From Aquimarina longa SW024 (GTDB lineage: Bacteria; Bacteroidota; Bacteroidia; Flavobacteriales; Flavobacteriaceae), in assembly GCF_001401755.1 (NCBI RefSeq), contig NZ_AVQK01000024.1, forward strand, positions 84,633 to 148,632: a DNA stretch of 64,000 nucleotides, read 5' to 3'. Both the position numbers and the translations under genes were made by a program. Position 1 is the stretch's first letter; every line of letters starts with the position of its first letter. The notes under the pieces were generated by a model. It was not told the DNA's origin. It saw nothing but the letters and a program-made list of their open reading frames with translations, and made no database searches. Shown one piece after another: positions 27,632 to 38,112 of the stretch.

Positions 27632-29542
27632 ATGAGTAAAATAATAGGAATAGACTTAGGGACAACCAACTCGTGTGTTTCTGTAATGGAAGGTAATGAG
27701 CCTGTAGTAATCCCTAATGCCGAAGGTAAGAGAACTACCCCTTCTGTGATTGCTTTTGTAGAAGGAGGAGAAATTAAAGTTGGAGATCCAGCAAAGCGTC
27801 AAGCGGTTACTAACCCAACTAAGACTATCTCTTCTATTAAGAGGTTTATGGGAAATAAATTCTCTGAATCTTCTAAAGAAGCGGAAAGAGCAGCTTATAA
27901 AGTTGTAAAAGGAGATAATGATACACCACGAGTGGATATCGACGGACGTCTGTATACACCGCAAGAATTATCTGCAATGACACTTCAGAAAATGAAGAAA
28001 ACGGCAGAAGATTATCTTGGTCAGGATATCACTAGAGCTGTGATAACAGTACCTGCATATTTTAATGATGCACAACGTCAGGCAACTAAAGAAGCTGGTG
28101 AAATAGCAGGACTTACAGTAGAAAGAATTATTAATGAGCCTACTGCGGCAGCATTAGCATATGGTCTTGATAAAAAAGGAACAGATCAAAAAATCGTAGT
28201 ATTTGATTTTGGTGGAGGTACTCATGATGTATCTATCTTAGAATTAGGAGATGGAGTATTTGAAGTACTATCAACTGATGGAGATACACACTTAGGAGGT
28301 GATGATGTAGATCAAAAAATTATTGATTGGTTAGCAGAAGAGTTTAAGAGTGAGGAAGATATGGATTTAAGAAAAGATCCAATGGCTTTACAACGTCTTA
28401 AAGAAGCTGCAGAAAAATCAAAAATTGAATTATCATCTTCTCCACAAACAGAAATCAACTTACCTTATGTTACGGCTACTGCAAGTGGACCTAAGCATTT
28501 AGTAAGAACACTAACGAAAGCTAAATTTGATCAATTAATTGATGATTTAGTAAAACGTACTATTGAGCCTTGTCGTACCGCTCTTAAATCAGCAGGATTA
28601 TCGACTAGTGATATCGATGAAATAATTCTTGTAGGAGGTTCTACACGTATCCCCGCAGTACAAGAAGCGGTAGAAAAATTCTTTTCAAAATCACCGAGTA
28701 AAGGAGTAAATCCTGATGAAGTTGTTGCTGTTGGAGCAGCAATCCAAGGAGGAGTATTAACAGGAGATGTTAAAGATGTATTATTATTAGATGTAACTCC
28801 ACTTTCTCTAGGTATAGAAACCATGGGGAATGTAATGACAAAACTTATTGAAGCTAATACAACGATTCCTACAAAGAAATCACAAGTATTCTCTACGGCA
28901 GCAGATAATCAACCATCAGTTGAAATCCATGTGTTACAAGGAGAGCGCCCTATGGCAGCAGATAATAAGACAATTGGTCGTTTTCATTTAGATGGAATTC
29001 CACCAGCGCAGAGAGGTACACCTCAGATAGAGGTAACTTTTGATATCGATGCTAATGGTATTATTAAAGTTTCTGCTACAGATAAAGCAACTAATAAATC
29101 TCAGGATATTCGTATTGAAGCTTCTTCTGGATTAACAGAAGAAGAAATCGAGAAAATGAAGCAAGAAGCAGAAGCAAATGCTGAAGCAGATAAAGCAGCT
29201 AAAGAGACTGCAGATAAATTGAATGAAGCTGATGGAATGATTTTTCAAACAGAAAAACAATTAGCAGAATTTGGCGATAAAATATCTGAAGACAAGAAAA
29301 AGCCAGTTGAAGAAGCTTTAGAAGAATTGAAAAAAGCATATGAGACTAAAGATTTAGCAATAATTAGCCCTGCTCTTGATAAAATTAATGAAGCATGGAA
29401 AGTTGCTAGTGAAGAAATGTATAAGGCCCAAGCAGAAGCAGCACAACAAGGTGGACAACCTGGTCCTGACGCAGATCAGTCTTCTAATGAAGATTCTAAA
29501 AACAGTGATGTAGAAGATGTAGATTTTGAAGAAGTAAAATAA
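27632..29542 (+). CDS. dnaK: Molecular chaperone DnaK (Hsp70)
   Basis: 636 residues. The ATPase domain starts [18 protein letters not shown], with [22 protein letters not shown], the phosphate loop [13 protein letters not shown] and [13 protein letters not shown]; the linker [18 protein letters not shown] leads into the substrate-binding domain, then a helical lid with an acidic C-terminus ending [20 protein letters not shown] has H where most DnaK have F/Y. It refolds proteins with DnaJ and GrpE, which are not encoded here. It is alone on the + strand with its own terminator at 29572-29607. Confidence 0.98.
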   Translation: MSKIIGIDLGTTNSCVSVMEGNEPVVIPNAEGKRTTPSVIAFVEGGEIKVGDPAKRQAVTNPTKTISSIKRFMGNKFSESSKEAERAAYKVVKGDNDTPRVDIDGRLYTPQELSAMTLQKMKKTAEDYLGQDITRAVITVPAYFNDAQRQATKEAGEIAGLTVERIINEPTAAALAYGLDKKGTDQKIVVFDFGGGTHDVSILELGDGVFEVLSTDGDTHLGGDDVDQKIIDWLAEEFKSEEDMDLRKDPMALQRLKEAAEKSKIELSSSPQTEINLPYVTATASGPKHLVRTLTKAKFDQLIDDLVKRTIEPCRTALKSAGLSTSDIDEIILVGGSTRIPAVQEAVEKFFSKSPSKGVNPDEVVAVGAAIQGGVLTGDVKDVLLLDVTPLSLGIETMGNVMTKLIEANTTIPTKKSQVFSTAADNQPSVEIHVLQGERPMAADNKTIGRFHLDGIPPAQRGTPQIEVTFDIDANGIIKVSATDKATNKSQDIRIEASSGLTEEEIEKMKQEAEANAEADKAAKETADKLNEADGMIFQTEKQLAEFGDKISEDKKKPVEEALEELKKAYETKDLAIISPALDKINEAWKVASEEMYKAQAEAAQQGGQPGPDADQSSNEDSKNSDVEDVDFEEVK

Positions 29543-29893
29543 GAAGTAGTATATAATACTTACCATATTATAAATGCGCAGTCTTTTTTTAAGACTGCGC
29601 ATTTTTTATTAATCTCACTTTCAGATATAAGTCAAAACCATGATTTTTAATGTATGCTATTTTGCTTTTTAAAAACGGAATAACTTTTTTAGTTAAATGT
29701 CATATTATAAGCTTTATAGGATGATAAATAAAAATCAATGGTATCAGTTTATGATTGATTTTTTTGTTGTATTCAAAGTTTAATCAGATTAAAAGAATTT
29801 TAAATTTTGTAAACTGTAACAATAGCAATAAAAATTTATCTTTAGATAGTACACAAAGCTATTTAAAAATAATATTCATTAAAATATATCGAA
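29543..29893. other. 351-bp intergenic region after dnaK
   Basis: Contains the dnaK terminator at its start. The rest (about 285 bp) is AT-rich with no reading frame I can support. A TAAATTTTG at 29801-29809 is one base too long for a canonical -7 box but is the best promoter candidate for the DUF2807 gene. Confidence 0.4.
29572..29607 (+). terminator. Terminator of dnaK
   Basis: Perfect 14-bp stem (AAATGCGCAGTCTT at 29572-29585 with its complement at 29591-29604), 5-nt T loop and a T tail, 30 bp after the stop. Confidence 0.9.
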
Positions 29894-30625
29894 ATGAAAA
29901 CACATAATAAACTTTTAGTATTACTATATACAGTATTCTTTTTAGTTACTATTAATCCGGTAATTGCTCAGAATAAATTAAAAGGAAATGGTAATGTTAT
30001 ATCAAAAGAGCGAGTAGTGTCTCCTTTTAATGAAATTATAATAAAAGGTGTTTATAGTGTATATCTCAATCAAGGAGAAAAAGAATCAGTGATTGTAGAA
30101 ACTGATGAAAATTTGCAGGATATTGTAGTTGTTAAAAATCAAGGAGAAACATTGATTTTAGGTTGGAAAAAAGGAGTGAACATAAAAAAGAAAACCAAAA
30201 TGAATGTTTATGTAACTCTAAAAGATGTAACAAAATTAGAAATAAAAGGAGTAGGGAATGTTAAAACAAAATCGAAACTCTCTTTAAATGAATTAGATGT
30301 AAAGGTATCAGGTGTCGGAAATACATTTTTAGAATTAGAATGTAAAAAATTAAATACCAAAGTGACTATGGTTGGTAATTTGATTTTAGAAGGAAAAGTT
30401 ACAGAAGTATCCCTTGATAATAATGGTACAGGAGCGCTAAAAGCTTTTAAACTGATAACTCAAAAATTAGAAGTTAATAATTCTGGTATTGGAAAGGTAG
30501 AAGTAAATGCCCAAAAAGAAATAAGTATCACATCTTCAGGTATTGGCAGTGTATATTATAAAGGAGGGGCTAAAACTACAGAATTGAATCATCATGGTAT
30601 GGGGAAAATTAAAAAAGTAGATTGA
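29894..30625 (+). CDS. DUF2807 (head GIN domain) exported protein
   Basis: 243 residues with a signal peptide (1-25, PVIAQ). The mature chain opens KGNGNVISKERVVSPFNEIIIKGVYSVYL, the classical start of the 'head GIN'/DUF2807 family, and continues with short beta-helix-like repeats rich in G-x-G (GVGNVKTKSKL, GVGNTFLELECKKL, GIGKVEVNA, GIGSVYYKGG). Family members are right-handed beta-helices labelled putative adhesins or auto-transporter-like, with no proven role. It is a single gene followed by a weak hairpin at 30643-30680. Confidence 0.85.
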   Translation: MKTHNKLLVLLYTVFFLVTINPVIAQNKLKGNGNVISKERVVSPFNEIIIKGVYSVYLNQGEKESVIVETDENLQDIVVVKNQGETLILGWKKGVNIKKKTKMNVYVTLKDVTKLEIKGVGNVKTKSKLSLNELDVKVSGVGNTFLELECKKLNTKVTMVGNLILEGKVTEVSLDNNGTGALKAFKLITQKLEVNNSGIGKVEVNAQKEISITSSGIGSVYYKGGAKTTELNHHGMGKIKKVD

Positions 30626-30642
30626 TTTTTTAATTTTGGCTT

Positions 30643-30680
30643 ATCTCCATTATATCTATTAGAGATGTAATGGAGATTTA
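30643..30680 (+). terminator. Probable terminator after DUF2807 gene
   Basis: TCTCCATTA (30644-30652) pairs with TAATGGAGA (30668-30676), and the 15-nt loop can pair internally. The T-run is weak. Confidence 0.45.
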
Positions 30681-30883
30681 AAATTTAAACTAATTTTTTT
30701 AAAAATCATGCTATCTTATATTTTAAAATGAAAATTTAATAAGTTTTAGGTGGTTTTACATATCTTATTTAACTTTTTTTTATGAAAAAATAACTTATCT
30801 TTAATAAATGTTTAATGAAGCTCATATGAGGCGCTTATTCGTAATATTAGAATTGTCTTTAAGTAAATGAAAAGAAGATAAAG

Positions 30884-32188
30884 ATGGAGTTATTACAAGT
30901 TGTTAGAGCAGTATTTTTTTGGTTATTTGATACCCTTAAGGGTAGTAAGATCAAAAAAGAGTACAGTGATATAAAAAAAATTCTAGAGAATTCTGGCAGT
31001 TTGGAATATGAAACAAAGAAAAATAAATATTTAAAAGCTATTTTATCTCATGCAACTACCTCTACGTCTTATTATCAAAAATATGCTGAGTTTAAATCGA
31101 TAGATGATTTTCCTGTAATTAATAAAAACTTGATTAAGCATAATTTTGAATCTTTTCGATCCTCAAAATATCTTAAAAAAAGTTGTGTTAAAGTAAGTAC
31201 TAGTGGATCTACGGGAGCCCCATTTATGATCATGCAAGATAAACACAAGAGATGTCGAAATACCAGTGACAATTTATATTTTTCTAATAAAGCAGGGTAT
31301 AAAATAGGTCAAAGACTTATATATATAAAAATTTGGCCAGAAAATTATAAACCAAATATATTATCTCCTCTATGGTGGAAAAATATAATACCTCAGAGTG
31401 TTTTTCAACTTAGCGACAGTGATATTAAACGCTTCTTAGATGAATTGAAAAATGACTCTAATCATAAAAGCTTTATAGGGTATTCATCTGCTTATGAAAA
31501 AATATGCCGCTATTTGGATGCTACAAAATCAGAAAAAATAGATGCTAAAGTAGATTCTATTATTACAATATCAGAAACACTTAATGAATATACCAGAAAT
31601 GCTTTAAAAAAATATTTTGGAGTTTCTCCACTATCAAGATATTCTAATAATGAAAATGGAATAATAGCGCAGGAAGATTTTGTTAGAAAAAAATCTTTTT
31701 TAATTAATTCAGCAAGCTATTATGTAGAGATTTTTGATTTAAATAAAGATGTACTGATTCAAAATGGAAAATTAGGTAGAATTGTAATCACAGATCTTTA
31801 TAATTATGCAATGCCATTAATACGATATGATACAGGTGATGTAGGGATTATGGAAGTAGATGAAAACAATGCACCGTATCTTAGTCGAATAGGAGGAAGA
31901 AAATTAGATTTAATTTATAATACCAAAGGAGAAATTATTCCTTCCCATGTTTCTTATAAGCTTTTTAAATATGGAGATTTTAGACAATTTCAGCTCGTTC
32001 AGCATGGGCAAAAAGAGTACATGATTAAGTTAAATACAGATAAAAAGGTTAATGAAGAAAAAATGTTAGAAGAATTTATGTCTTATTTTGGTAAAGATGC
32101 TATTATTACTATAAAATATGTAAATGAGATCCCTTTACTGTCATCAGGAAAAAGAAGAGAGGTTTCTAATACTTATCATACGGTATAA
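30884..32188 (+). CDS. PaaK/CapK-like adenylate-forming enzyme
   Basis: 434 residues resembling the phenylacetate-CoA ligase/CapK branch of adenylating enzymes. The phosphate loop is VSTSGSTGAPF (about residues 104-114); a later SETLNEYTRNALKKYFG, then YSNNENGIIAQE, and LIRYDTGDVG correspond to the A-site motifs. C-terminal region ends PLLSSGKRREV, which would bring the usual Lys near the active site. It should activate a carboxylic acid as an adenylate and perhaps transfer it to CoA or another acceptor. No partner (glycosyltransferase, acyl carrier, PaaI/CoF gene) is adjacent, so the substrate is open. Upstream DNA contains the palindrome CTCATATGAG near 30822-30831. Confidence 0.75.
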   Translation: MELLQVVRAVFFWLFDTLKGSKIKKEYSDIKKILENSGSLEYETKKNKYLKAILSHATTSTSYYQKYAEFKSIDDFPVINKNLIKHNFESFRSSKYLKKSCVKVSTSGSTGAPFMIMQDKHKRCRNTSDNLYFSNKAGYKIGQRLIYIKIWPENYKPNILSPLWWKNIIPQSVFQLSDSDIKRFLDELKNDSNHKSFIGYSSAYEKICRYLDATKSEKIDAKVDSIITISETLNEYTRNALKKYFGVSPLSRYSNNENGIIAQEDFVRKKSFLINSASYYVEIFDLNKDVLIQNGKLGRIVITDLYNYAMPLIRYDTGDVGIMEVDENNAPYLSRIGGRKLDLIYNTKGEIIPSHVSYKLFKYGDFRQFQLVQHGQKEYMIKLNTDKKVNEEKMLEEFMSYFGKDAIITIKYVNEIPLLSSGKRREVSNTYHTV

Positions 32189-32204
32189 TGTATATACTTA
32201 TAGG

Positions 32205-33920
32205 TTAAAAACCAATTGCTGTATCATCTCCTCTTTTGTCAGCACCGCCTTCTAGTGTTCCACTTGGAAGTACAAGAATACCATCAACTTTTCCTATGAT
32301 TTTAGAATCTTCTTCATCGATGTGATAACCTTTTTGTCGTAAACTATTTAATAAGTCGTTATTAAATGATTCTGGTTCAAATATGACTATATCAGGCAAC
32401 CATTGATGATGAAAACGTGATGCATTTACAGCCTCTTGCATGGTCATATCAAACTCTTTTACATTAAGAATCGTTTGCAATACAGATGTTATGATTGTAG
32501 ATCCTCCTGGAGTACCTACAGACATCCATAGTTTTCCATCTTTTTCTACAATAGTAGGAGTCATAGAGCTTAACATTCTTTTCTCAGGAGCGATAGCATT
32601 TGCTGTTGCACCTATCAATCCATACATATTAGGAACACCAGGTTTAGCACTAAAATCATCCATTTCATTATTTAAAAAAGTACCTACTTCGGGGACATAT
32701 AATTTTGATCCATAAGCACCATTAAGCGTTATTGTTGTAGAAATAGCATTTCCGAAAGGATCTACAATAGAGTAATGGGTAGTCTCATCGCTTTCATAAC
32801 CAGAGATCATTCCACAATTTATTTCAGAAGATAAAGTAGCTTTGTCAAAATTAAAATTATCCATTCTAGAATATAAATAGCGTGTACTTATCAAGGTATC
32901 TATAGGTATTTTTACAAAATCAGGATCTCCAAGATAAAAACTTCGATCCGCATAAGCTCTTCGTTCGGCTTCTGTAATAATTTGAATAGTTTTTAAAGAG
33001 TTATGACCATACTTTTTGAGATCATATGGCTCAATCATTTTCATGATTTGAGTTAAACATATTCCTCCACTAGAAGGTGGGGACATAGAAATAATAGAAA
33101 GGTTTTTATATTTAAATTGTATTGGAGAACGCCATTTGGTTTCGTATTTAGATAAATCTTCCATGGTAATTATTCCTCCTCTGGATTGTATACGTTCTAC
33201 TAATTTTTTTCCTGTTTCACCTTCATAAAATTCTAAAGCTCCATTTTTAATAATACGCTTTAATGTCTCTGCAAGTTGCTTATTTTTTATGGTATCTCCT
33301 GTTTTATAATTTTTAGCAAATAGAATAGTATCTTGATTGGTTTCTAAAAACAATGATTTATATTTTTCAAAGCGTTTTTTTTGTTTTTTAGTAATGGCAA
33401 AACCTTTATTAGCTAGCTCAACAACAGGATTTAGAATTTCTTCTATAGGTAAAGAACCAAATTTTTTATGGACTTCAAAAATTCCTGCAATTGTTCCAGG
33501 AACACCTATTGCCATAGCTCCTAATTGGCTTTTTTTAGGAATTACATCTCCATTTTTATCTAGGTACATGTCTTTGGTAGCTGCCAAAGGAGCTTTTTCT
33601 CTATAATCTAATGCTCCAGTTTCTCCAGTAGCTTTACGATATACCATAAAACCGCCACCGCCGATGCTACCTGCAAAAGGGTATGTTACAGCAAGTGCCA
33701 TTTCTGTACCGACCATTGCATCAAAAGCATTACCTCCTTTTTTCATAATAGCAACTCCAATTTTAGAGGCTTCTTTTCTGGCAGAGACAACCATTGCTTT
33801 TTTTGCGATTAAACCAACAACAGGTAGTGTTTTTTGTTTTAACTCTGTTTTAGTTTTACAAGAAAAACTAATAACTAGTAGCATACAGAGAAATAGGTAT
33901 ACGGTAAATTTTAATTTCAT
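32205..33920 (-). CDS. ggt: Gamma-glutamyltransferase lipoprotein
   Basis: 571 residues. The N-terminus is a lipoprotein signal (LLVISFSCKTK, Cys about 21). The enzyme core is intact: GGNAFDAMVGTEMALAVTYPFAGSIGGGGF, the autoprocessing Thr in DETTHYSIVDPFGNAISTT, and SSMTPTIVEKDGKLWMSVGTPGGS with the GG oxyanion region. It cleaves gamma-glutamyl bonds such as that of glutathione in the periplasm or at the envelope. Length is normal. Its ATG overlaps the stop of acpH by 4 bp (ATGA), so translation is probably coupled. The stop is 16 bp from the convergent PaaK-like gene. Confidence 0.94.
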   Translation of the reverse strand: MKLKFTVYLFLCMLLVISFSCKTKTELKQKTLPVVGLIAKKAMVVSARKEASKIGVAIMKKGGNAFDAMVGTEMALAVTYPFAGSIGGGGFMVYRKATGETGALDYREKAPLAATKDMYLDKNGDVIPKKSQLGAMAIGVPGTIAGIFEVHKKFGSLPIEEILNPVVELANKGFAITKKQKKRFEKYKSLFLETNQDTILFAKNYKTGDTIKNKQLAETLKRIIKNGALEFYEGETGKKLVERIQSRGGIITMEDLSKYETKWRSPIQFKYKNLSIISMSPPSSGGICLTQIMKMIEPYDLKKYGHNSLKTIQIITEAERRAYADRSFYLGDPDFVKIPIDTLISTRYLYSRMDNFNFDKATLSSEINCGMISGYESDETTHYSIVDPFGNAISTTITLNGAYGSKLYVPEVGTFLNNEMDDFSAKPGVPNMYGLIGATANAIAPEKRMLSSMTPTIVEKDGKLWMSVGTPGGSTIITSVLQTILNVKEFDMTMQEAVNASRFHHQWLPDIVIFEPESFNNDLLNSLRQKGYHIDEEDSKIIGKVDGILVLPSGTLEGGADKRGDDTAIGF

Positions 33921-34501
33921 AGTTTTCTAATTTCGTGTGTAGTATATGTTTTTAACTCTTCAAAAAAAGAACTAAATTCTTTATCAAAATCAGAATAATA
34001 GAGTTCTAGCTCAATTACTGCAAGATTCATTTTAGACCTATCTTTTGTTCTTTTATTCATACCAGATAGGATGGTGCCAATCCCTGTGATAGAAGCATAG
34101 CTTAATAACCAATTCTCACGAATCATATGAGGCATGAATTCCTGAATTTTTTTAGGAAGAATTTCAGAATATTTTTGAAGTAAGCTATAAAACTCTAGTG
34201 TATACTGCTCTAAAGGGATATCAGAATATTTTTTCCAATTACTAGCCAGAAAATGATCATAAAGTATATCTACAATTACAGTACTATAATGCCCATATTT
34301 TGGAAATAAACGAGACACGCTTTTTTTTACGATAGCATGAGTGTCTGTATATGAGTCAATCTTACGGTGTAAGGTAATCCCTTGTTGTATACGCTCTGGA
34401 TATTGAAGATATTTTTTTCCTTTAATAGAATCAGCAATAAAATTGCCTATTTTAAGGTCAGGATCTTCTCCTGATAAATAAATGTGGGCTAAAAAATTCA
34501 T
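33917..34501 (-). CDS. acpH: ACP phosphodiesterase (AcpH-like, DUF479)
   Basis: 194 residues. Family motifs: MNFLAHIYLSGEDPDLKIGNFIADSIKGK at the N-terminus, HRKIDSYTDTHAIVKKS, and VDILYDHFLASNW. AcpH hydrolyses the phosphopantetheine from acyl carrier protein. The conserved His/Asp pattern (H6, HRxID, DHFLA) is intact. It precedes ggt with a 4-bp overlap; the pairing has no obvious metabolic logic apart from co-transcription. Confidence 0.88.
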   Translation of the reverse strand: MNFLAHIYLSGEDPDLKIGNFIADSIKGKKYLQYPERIQQGITLHRKIDSYTDTHAIVKKSVSRLFPKYGHYSTVIVDILYDHFLASNWKKYSDIPLEQYTLEFYSLLQKYSEILPKKIQEFMPHMIRENWLLSYASITGIGTILSGMNKRTKDRSKMNLAVIELELYYSDFDKEFSSFFEELKTYTTHEIRKL

Positions 34502-34638
34502 TAGGTTAAAATACGATTTTTTACATACTAATATCGGTTAATTAAGGTTGTTTGTGCAGAAAATCAGTTGTTTTAAATAAAAGAGAGGTAGATTTATTAT
34601 ATTAAATTAGTTTAGTAAGTATAATTAAAATAGTGTTC

Positions 34639-35505
34639 ATGAAAAAGTACGTTGTGGTTTTTAGTTTTTTGATATTGAATATTTTAATATTCTCATGTAC
34701 TAAGCAAGCCGAAAGTAAAGATTTTACAAACCTAGGTGTATTTACGAGCGGTATAGAAGGACCTGCTACTGATAGTATCGGGAATATCTATGCTGTTAAT
34801 TATCAGAAAGAAGGTACTATAGGGAAGATAACTCCAGAAGGGAAAGTTTCATTATTTCTAGAGCTACCAAATGGTAGTATTGGTAATGGAATTAGATTTG
34901 GGAAAAAGAATATAATGTATATCGCAGATTATACGAATCATAATATTTTGATGATGGATATGAATACCCGAGAACTTTCAGTTTTTGCACATCATTCAGA
35001 AGTAAATCAACCTAATGATATTGCTATTTCACCATCAGGTGTTATATATGCTAGTGATCCAAATTGGAAAGGTGGTACTGGTAATATCTGGAAAATTACT
35101 CGAGATAAAGGGTTTGAGAAATTAGAAAGTAATATGGGAACAACTAATGGAATAGAAGTAAGCCCAGATGGTAGTAAATTGTATGTAAATGAGTCTGTTC
35201 AACAAAAAATATGGGTTTATGATATACAGAATGATGGGACTATACGACATAAAAAATTAGTATATACCTTTAAAGATTTTGGTCTTGATGGGATGCGATG
35301 CGATAACAAAGGAAATCTATATGTCTGTAGATTTGAGAAAGGTACAGTAGTGATATTATCACCAGAGGGTAAATTATTAAAAGAGGTACAGCTTTTGGGT
35401 AAAAAACCTACTAATATTACATTTAGTAATGATTTTAGTACTTTTTATGTTACTATGGCTGATAAAGGGAATATTGAAATTGTAAAAAATGATTTTCTTT
35501 TTTAA
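34639..35505 (+). CDS. SMP-30/gluconolactonase-like lipoprotein
   Basis: 288 residues from the ATG at 34639 (MKKYVVVF); a GTG two codons earlier is possible but gives no better signal. The N-terminus is a lipoprotein signal with Cys at about 20 (ILIFSCTKQ). The rest is a six-bladed propeller of the SMP-30/strictosidine-synthase-like class: GPATDSIGNIYAVN, PNDIAISPSGVIYASDPNW, TNGIEVSPDGSKLYVNES, DGMRCDNKGNLYVCRF. Members are lactonases or phosphotriesterase-like Ca2+ enzymes; the Asn/Asp metal ligands (PND, TNG, DGM) are in the expected places. Substrate unknown. Confidence 0.83.
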   Translation: MKKYVVVFSFLILNILIFSCTKQAESKDFTNLGVFTSGIEGPATDSIGNIYAVNYQKEGTIGKITPEGKVSLFLELPNGSIGNGIRFGKKNIMYIADYTNHNILMMDMNTRELSVFAHHSEVNQPNDIAISPSGVIYASDPNWKGGTGNIWKITRDKGFEKLESNMGTTNGIEVSPDGSKLYVNESVQQKIWVYDIQNDGTIRHKKLVYTFKDFGLDGMRCDNKGNLYVCRFEKGTVVILSPEGKLLKEVQLLGKKPTNITFSNDFSTFYVTMADKGNIEIVKNDFLF

Positions 35506-35701
35506 GAACTTTAATCCTAAGTTCTAATCTAATAATTAAAATAAAGGTTATGTGTTTACTTAACTTCTATAATTATATAACTGTAAAAATAATTTAGAAC
35601 AAGATGTTTTTCATGATTTCTAAAATTATGACGTATTAGATTGTTCCTATTTATCATATCTTGTACATTTGTTTTTAAATAGATAAATCAATCAGTAAAA
35701 T

Positions 35702-37090
35702 ATGACATTAATCAAATCAATTTCGGGTATTAGAGGAACCATCGGTGGAACCGTTGGGGATAACCTTACTCCAATAGATGCAGTAAAATTCGCTTCAGCT
35801 TATGGTAGTTGGTTAAAAAATGAAACTAAAGTCAACCATCCGACTGTTGTAGTAGGACGCGATGCACGTATTTCGGGTTTAATGATTCAACAATTAGTGA
35901 TGAATAGTTTGGTGGGATTAGGAATTCATGTAATCGATGTAGGGCTTTCTACAACACCAACTGTAGAAATTGCAGTACCCCTAGAAGATGCTGATGGAGG
36001 GATAATTTTAACAGCCAGTCACAATCCAAAGCAATGGAACGCATTAAAACTTCTTAATAGTAAAGGAGAGTTTTTAAATGGAGAAGACGGTAAAAAAATT
36101 CTAGATATAGCAGAAAATGATGATTATGTTTTTGCAGATGTAGACGATTTAGGAAGTATTACAGTAAATGATACCTACATAGATAAACATATTGAGGAAG
36201 TACTCAATTTATCCTTAGTAGATGCAGAGTTGGTGAAACAATCAGGATTTAAAGTAGTAGTAGATGCTGTAAATTCTACAGGAGGTATAGCAATACCTGG
36301 TTTATTGAAAAAAATGGGAGTAGAAGTTGTAGAGTTATATTGCGAACCTAATGGTCACTTTCCTCATAATCCAGAGCCTCTTAAAGAACATTTAACAGAT
36401 TTGTCTGAATTGGTTGTAAAAGAAAAAGCAGATTTAGGAATCGTTGTAGATCCCGATGTAGATCGTTTGGCTTTTATGAGTGAGGAAGGAGAAATGTTTG
36501 GGGAAGAGTATACATTAGTTGCATGTGCTGATTTTGTATTAGGAAAAACTTCAGGAAATACAGTTTCTAATTTATCTTCTAGTAGAGCATTACGAGATGT
36601 AACAGAAAAACATAATGGAATATATCAGGCAAGTGCAGTGGGAGAAGTTAATGTAGTGGAATTAATGAAATCTAATAATGCTGTTATTGGAGGTGAAGGT
36701 AATGGAGGAATCATTTATCCAGAATCACATTATGGTAGAGATTCCTTGGTAGGAGTTGCTTTATTTTTAACACATTTGGCAGAAAAAAAATGTAGTGTAA
36801 GTGCATTACGTGATAGCTACCCATCTTATTATATGAGTAAAAACAAGATTCAATTAACTCCTGATTTGGATGTTGATGCTATCTTGGATGGATTTCATAA
36901 AAAGTATGTAGCAGAAGAGGTATCTGTTATAGATGGTGTAAAAGTTGATTTTGCAGATTGTTGGGCTCATTTACGCAAAAGTAATACAGAACCAATTATT
37001 CGTATTTATACCGAAGCATTAAGTCAGGAAAAAGCAGATCAATTAGCAGAAGATACTATCGTAACATTAAAAGAAATTGCAGGAATATAA
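35702..37090 (+). CDS. glmM: Phosphoglucosamine mutase
   Basis: 462 residues of the alpha-D-phosphohexomutase family. The phosphoserine loop TASHNPKQWNALKLL (Ser about 101), the metal loop DPDVDRLAF, the sugar loop GEGNGG and the phosphate-binding RKSNTEPIIRIYTE are all present. It converts glucosamine-6-P to glucosamine-1-P for cell-wall precursors. The start ISGIRGTIGG is typical of the Bacteroidota GlmM/phosphomannomutase group; a phosphomannomutase activity cannot be excluded from motifs alone. It is monocistronic with a strong terminator at 37167-37214. Confidence 0.9.
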   Translation: MTLIKSISGIRGTIGGTVGDNLTPIDAVKFASAYGSWLKNETKVNHPTVVVGRDARISGLMIQQLVMNSLVGLGIHVIDVGLSTTPTVEIAVPLEDADGGIILTASHNPKQWNALKLLNSKGEFLNGEDGKKILDIAENDDYVFADVDDLGSITVNDTYIDKHIEEVLNLSLVDAELVKQSGFKVVVDAVNSTGGIAIPGLLKKMGVEVVELYCEPNGHFPHNPEPLKEHLTDLSELVVKEKADLGIVVDPDVDRLAFMSEEGEMFGEEYTLVACADFVLGKTSGNTVSNLSSSRALRDVTEKHNGIYQASAVGEVNVVELMKSNNAVIGGEGNGGIIYPESHYGRDSLVGVALFLTHLAEKKCSVSALRDSYPSYYMSKNKIQLTPDLDVDAILDGFHKKYVAEEVSVIDGVKVDFADCWAHLRKSNTEPIIRIYTEALSQEKADQLAEDTIVTLKEIAGI

Positions 37091-37166
37091 ATGACTACTC
37101 TTTACTAAGTAAGAAGAGAGTGTACTATTAATTATAGCTGTAAAACTTATAATAATACAGTTTATG

Positions 37167-37214
37167 CCTTTTGATTAGTAATATTATAATACTTACTAAT
37201 CAAAAGGTTTTTTT
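37167..37214 (+). terminator. Terminator of glmM
   Basis: Perfect 15-bp stem (CCTTTTGATTAGTAA at 37167-37181 with its complement at 37193-37207), 11-nt loop and seven T. The T-run reaches the stop codon of the convergent acyltransferase gene. Confidence 0.92.
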
Positions 37215-38112
37215 AATCTACAATAGCTCCATCTGGGACTTGAGCATTTCTATGTTTCCAACGTTTATGAGACCAGAGATAATATTCTGGTTTTTCTCGT
37301 ATTTGATTTTCTAATAATTGTAAATATTTTTTGATAACATAGAATTTTTCTTCTTCTTTACTATTTTCAGAAATAGGAATGAATCGTACCTCATAATGTC
37401 CACGTTTTACTTTTTCTACATGAAGGTATAATACAATCACGTCCAATCGCTGTGCAAGAAATTCTCCTCCTAAAAATATAGGAACTTTAATACCCATAAA
37501 ATCAGTCCAATACTTAGCATTATTAAGTTTAGGAGATTGATCAGAGATCATACCATAGCCACATACAGTACCATCTTGCTTATCTTTAATAATTTGTCGA
37601 GCAACTTTATGACTCGGAATAAGTCTAGAGTTAAATCGACCCCGTATGCGATGCGCTAGTCGATCAAAATATTTATTTTCTATTTGTTTATAAATTCCTA
37701 CACAAGGGTTTATAGATACTAAATCTACAGCATTAGACCATTCAAAGCTACCATAGTGCCCCATTAATGTAATGATACTTTTGTTTTTCTTTTCATATTC
37801 ATGAAACTCATCAAGGTTAACTACTTTATACCGTTTTATTAATTCCTCTTTAGTAATAGAAAGTGATCTTGTCATTTCTAAAAACATGTCACACATGTGT
37901 TTATAAAATGCCTTACGAATTCTTTTGATTTCTTGCTCAGATTTTTCTGGAAAAACTAATAGTAAATTCTCAGTAACTGTTTTTCGTCTATATCTAATAA
38001 TGTAATATGTTAATATATATACACAAGTAGAAAACATGTAAAATAACCGCCAGGGTAATTTAGAGATCCCTAATAGGATTGGATAAGTAAAAATATAGAC
38101 TAAAAATTGCAT
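37213..38112 (-). CDS. LpxL/HtrB-like lipid A acyltransferase (copy 1)
   Basis: 299 residues. An N-terminal hydrophobic anchor (LVYIFTYPILLGISKLPWRLFYMFST) is followed by the acyltransferase core. The catalytic HX4E is GHYGSFEW (about residues 117-124), with DQSPKL as a downstream conserved segment and a C-terminal YYLWSHKRWKHR. It transfers an acyl chain to a lipid A precursor or a related lipid at the inner membrane. It is a tandem paralogue of the next gene: same length, well over half identical by eye. Minus-strand TATCTTTA (38134-38141) is a near-consensus -7 box just upstream, so it may have its own promoter. Confidence 0.9.
   Translation of the reverse strand: MQFLVYIFTYPILLGISKLPWRLFYMFSTCVYILTYYIIRYRRKTVTENLLLVFPEKSEQEIKRIRKAFYKHMCDMFLEMTRSLSITKEELIKRYKVVNLDEFHEYEKKNKSIITLMGHYGSFEWSNAVDLVSINPCVGIYKQIENKYFDRLAHRIRGRFNSRLIPSHKVARQIIKDKQDGTVCGYGMISDQSPKLNNAKYWTDFMGIKVPIFLGGEFLAQRLDVIVLYLHVEKVKRGHYEVRFIPISENSKEEEKFYVIKKYLQLLENQIREKPEYYLWSHKRWKHRNAQVPDGAIVD

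Noticed and set aside
27656..27964. Minus-strand frame inside dnaK
   Set aside because: Antisense of a highly conserved gene; composition is typical of shadow frames.
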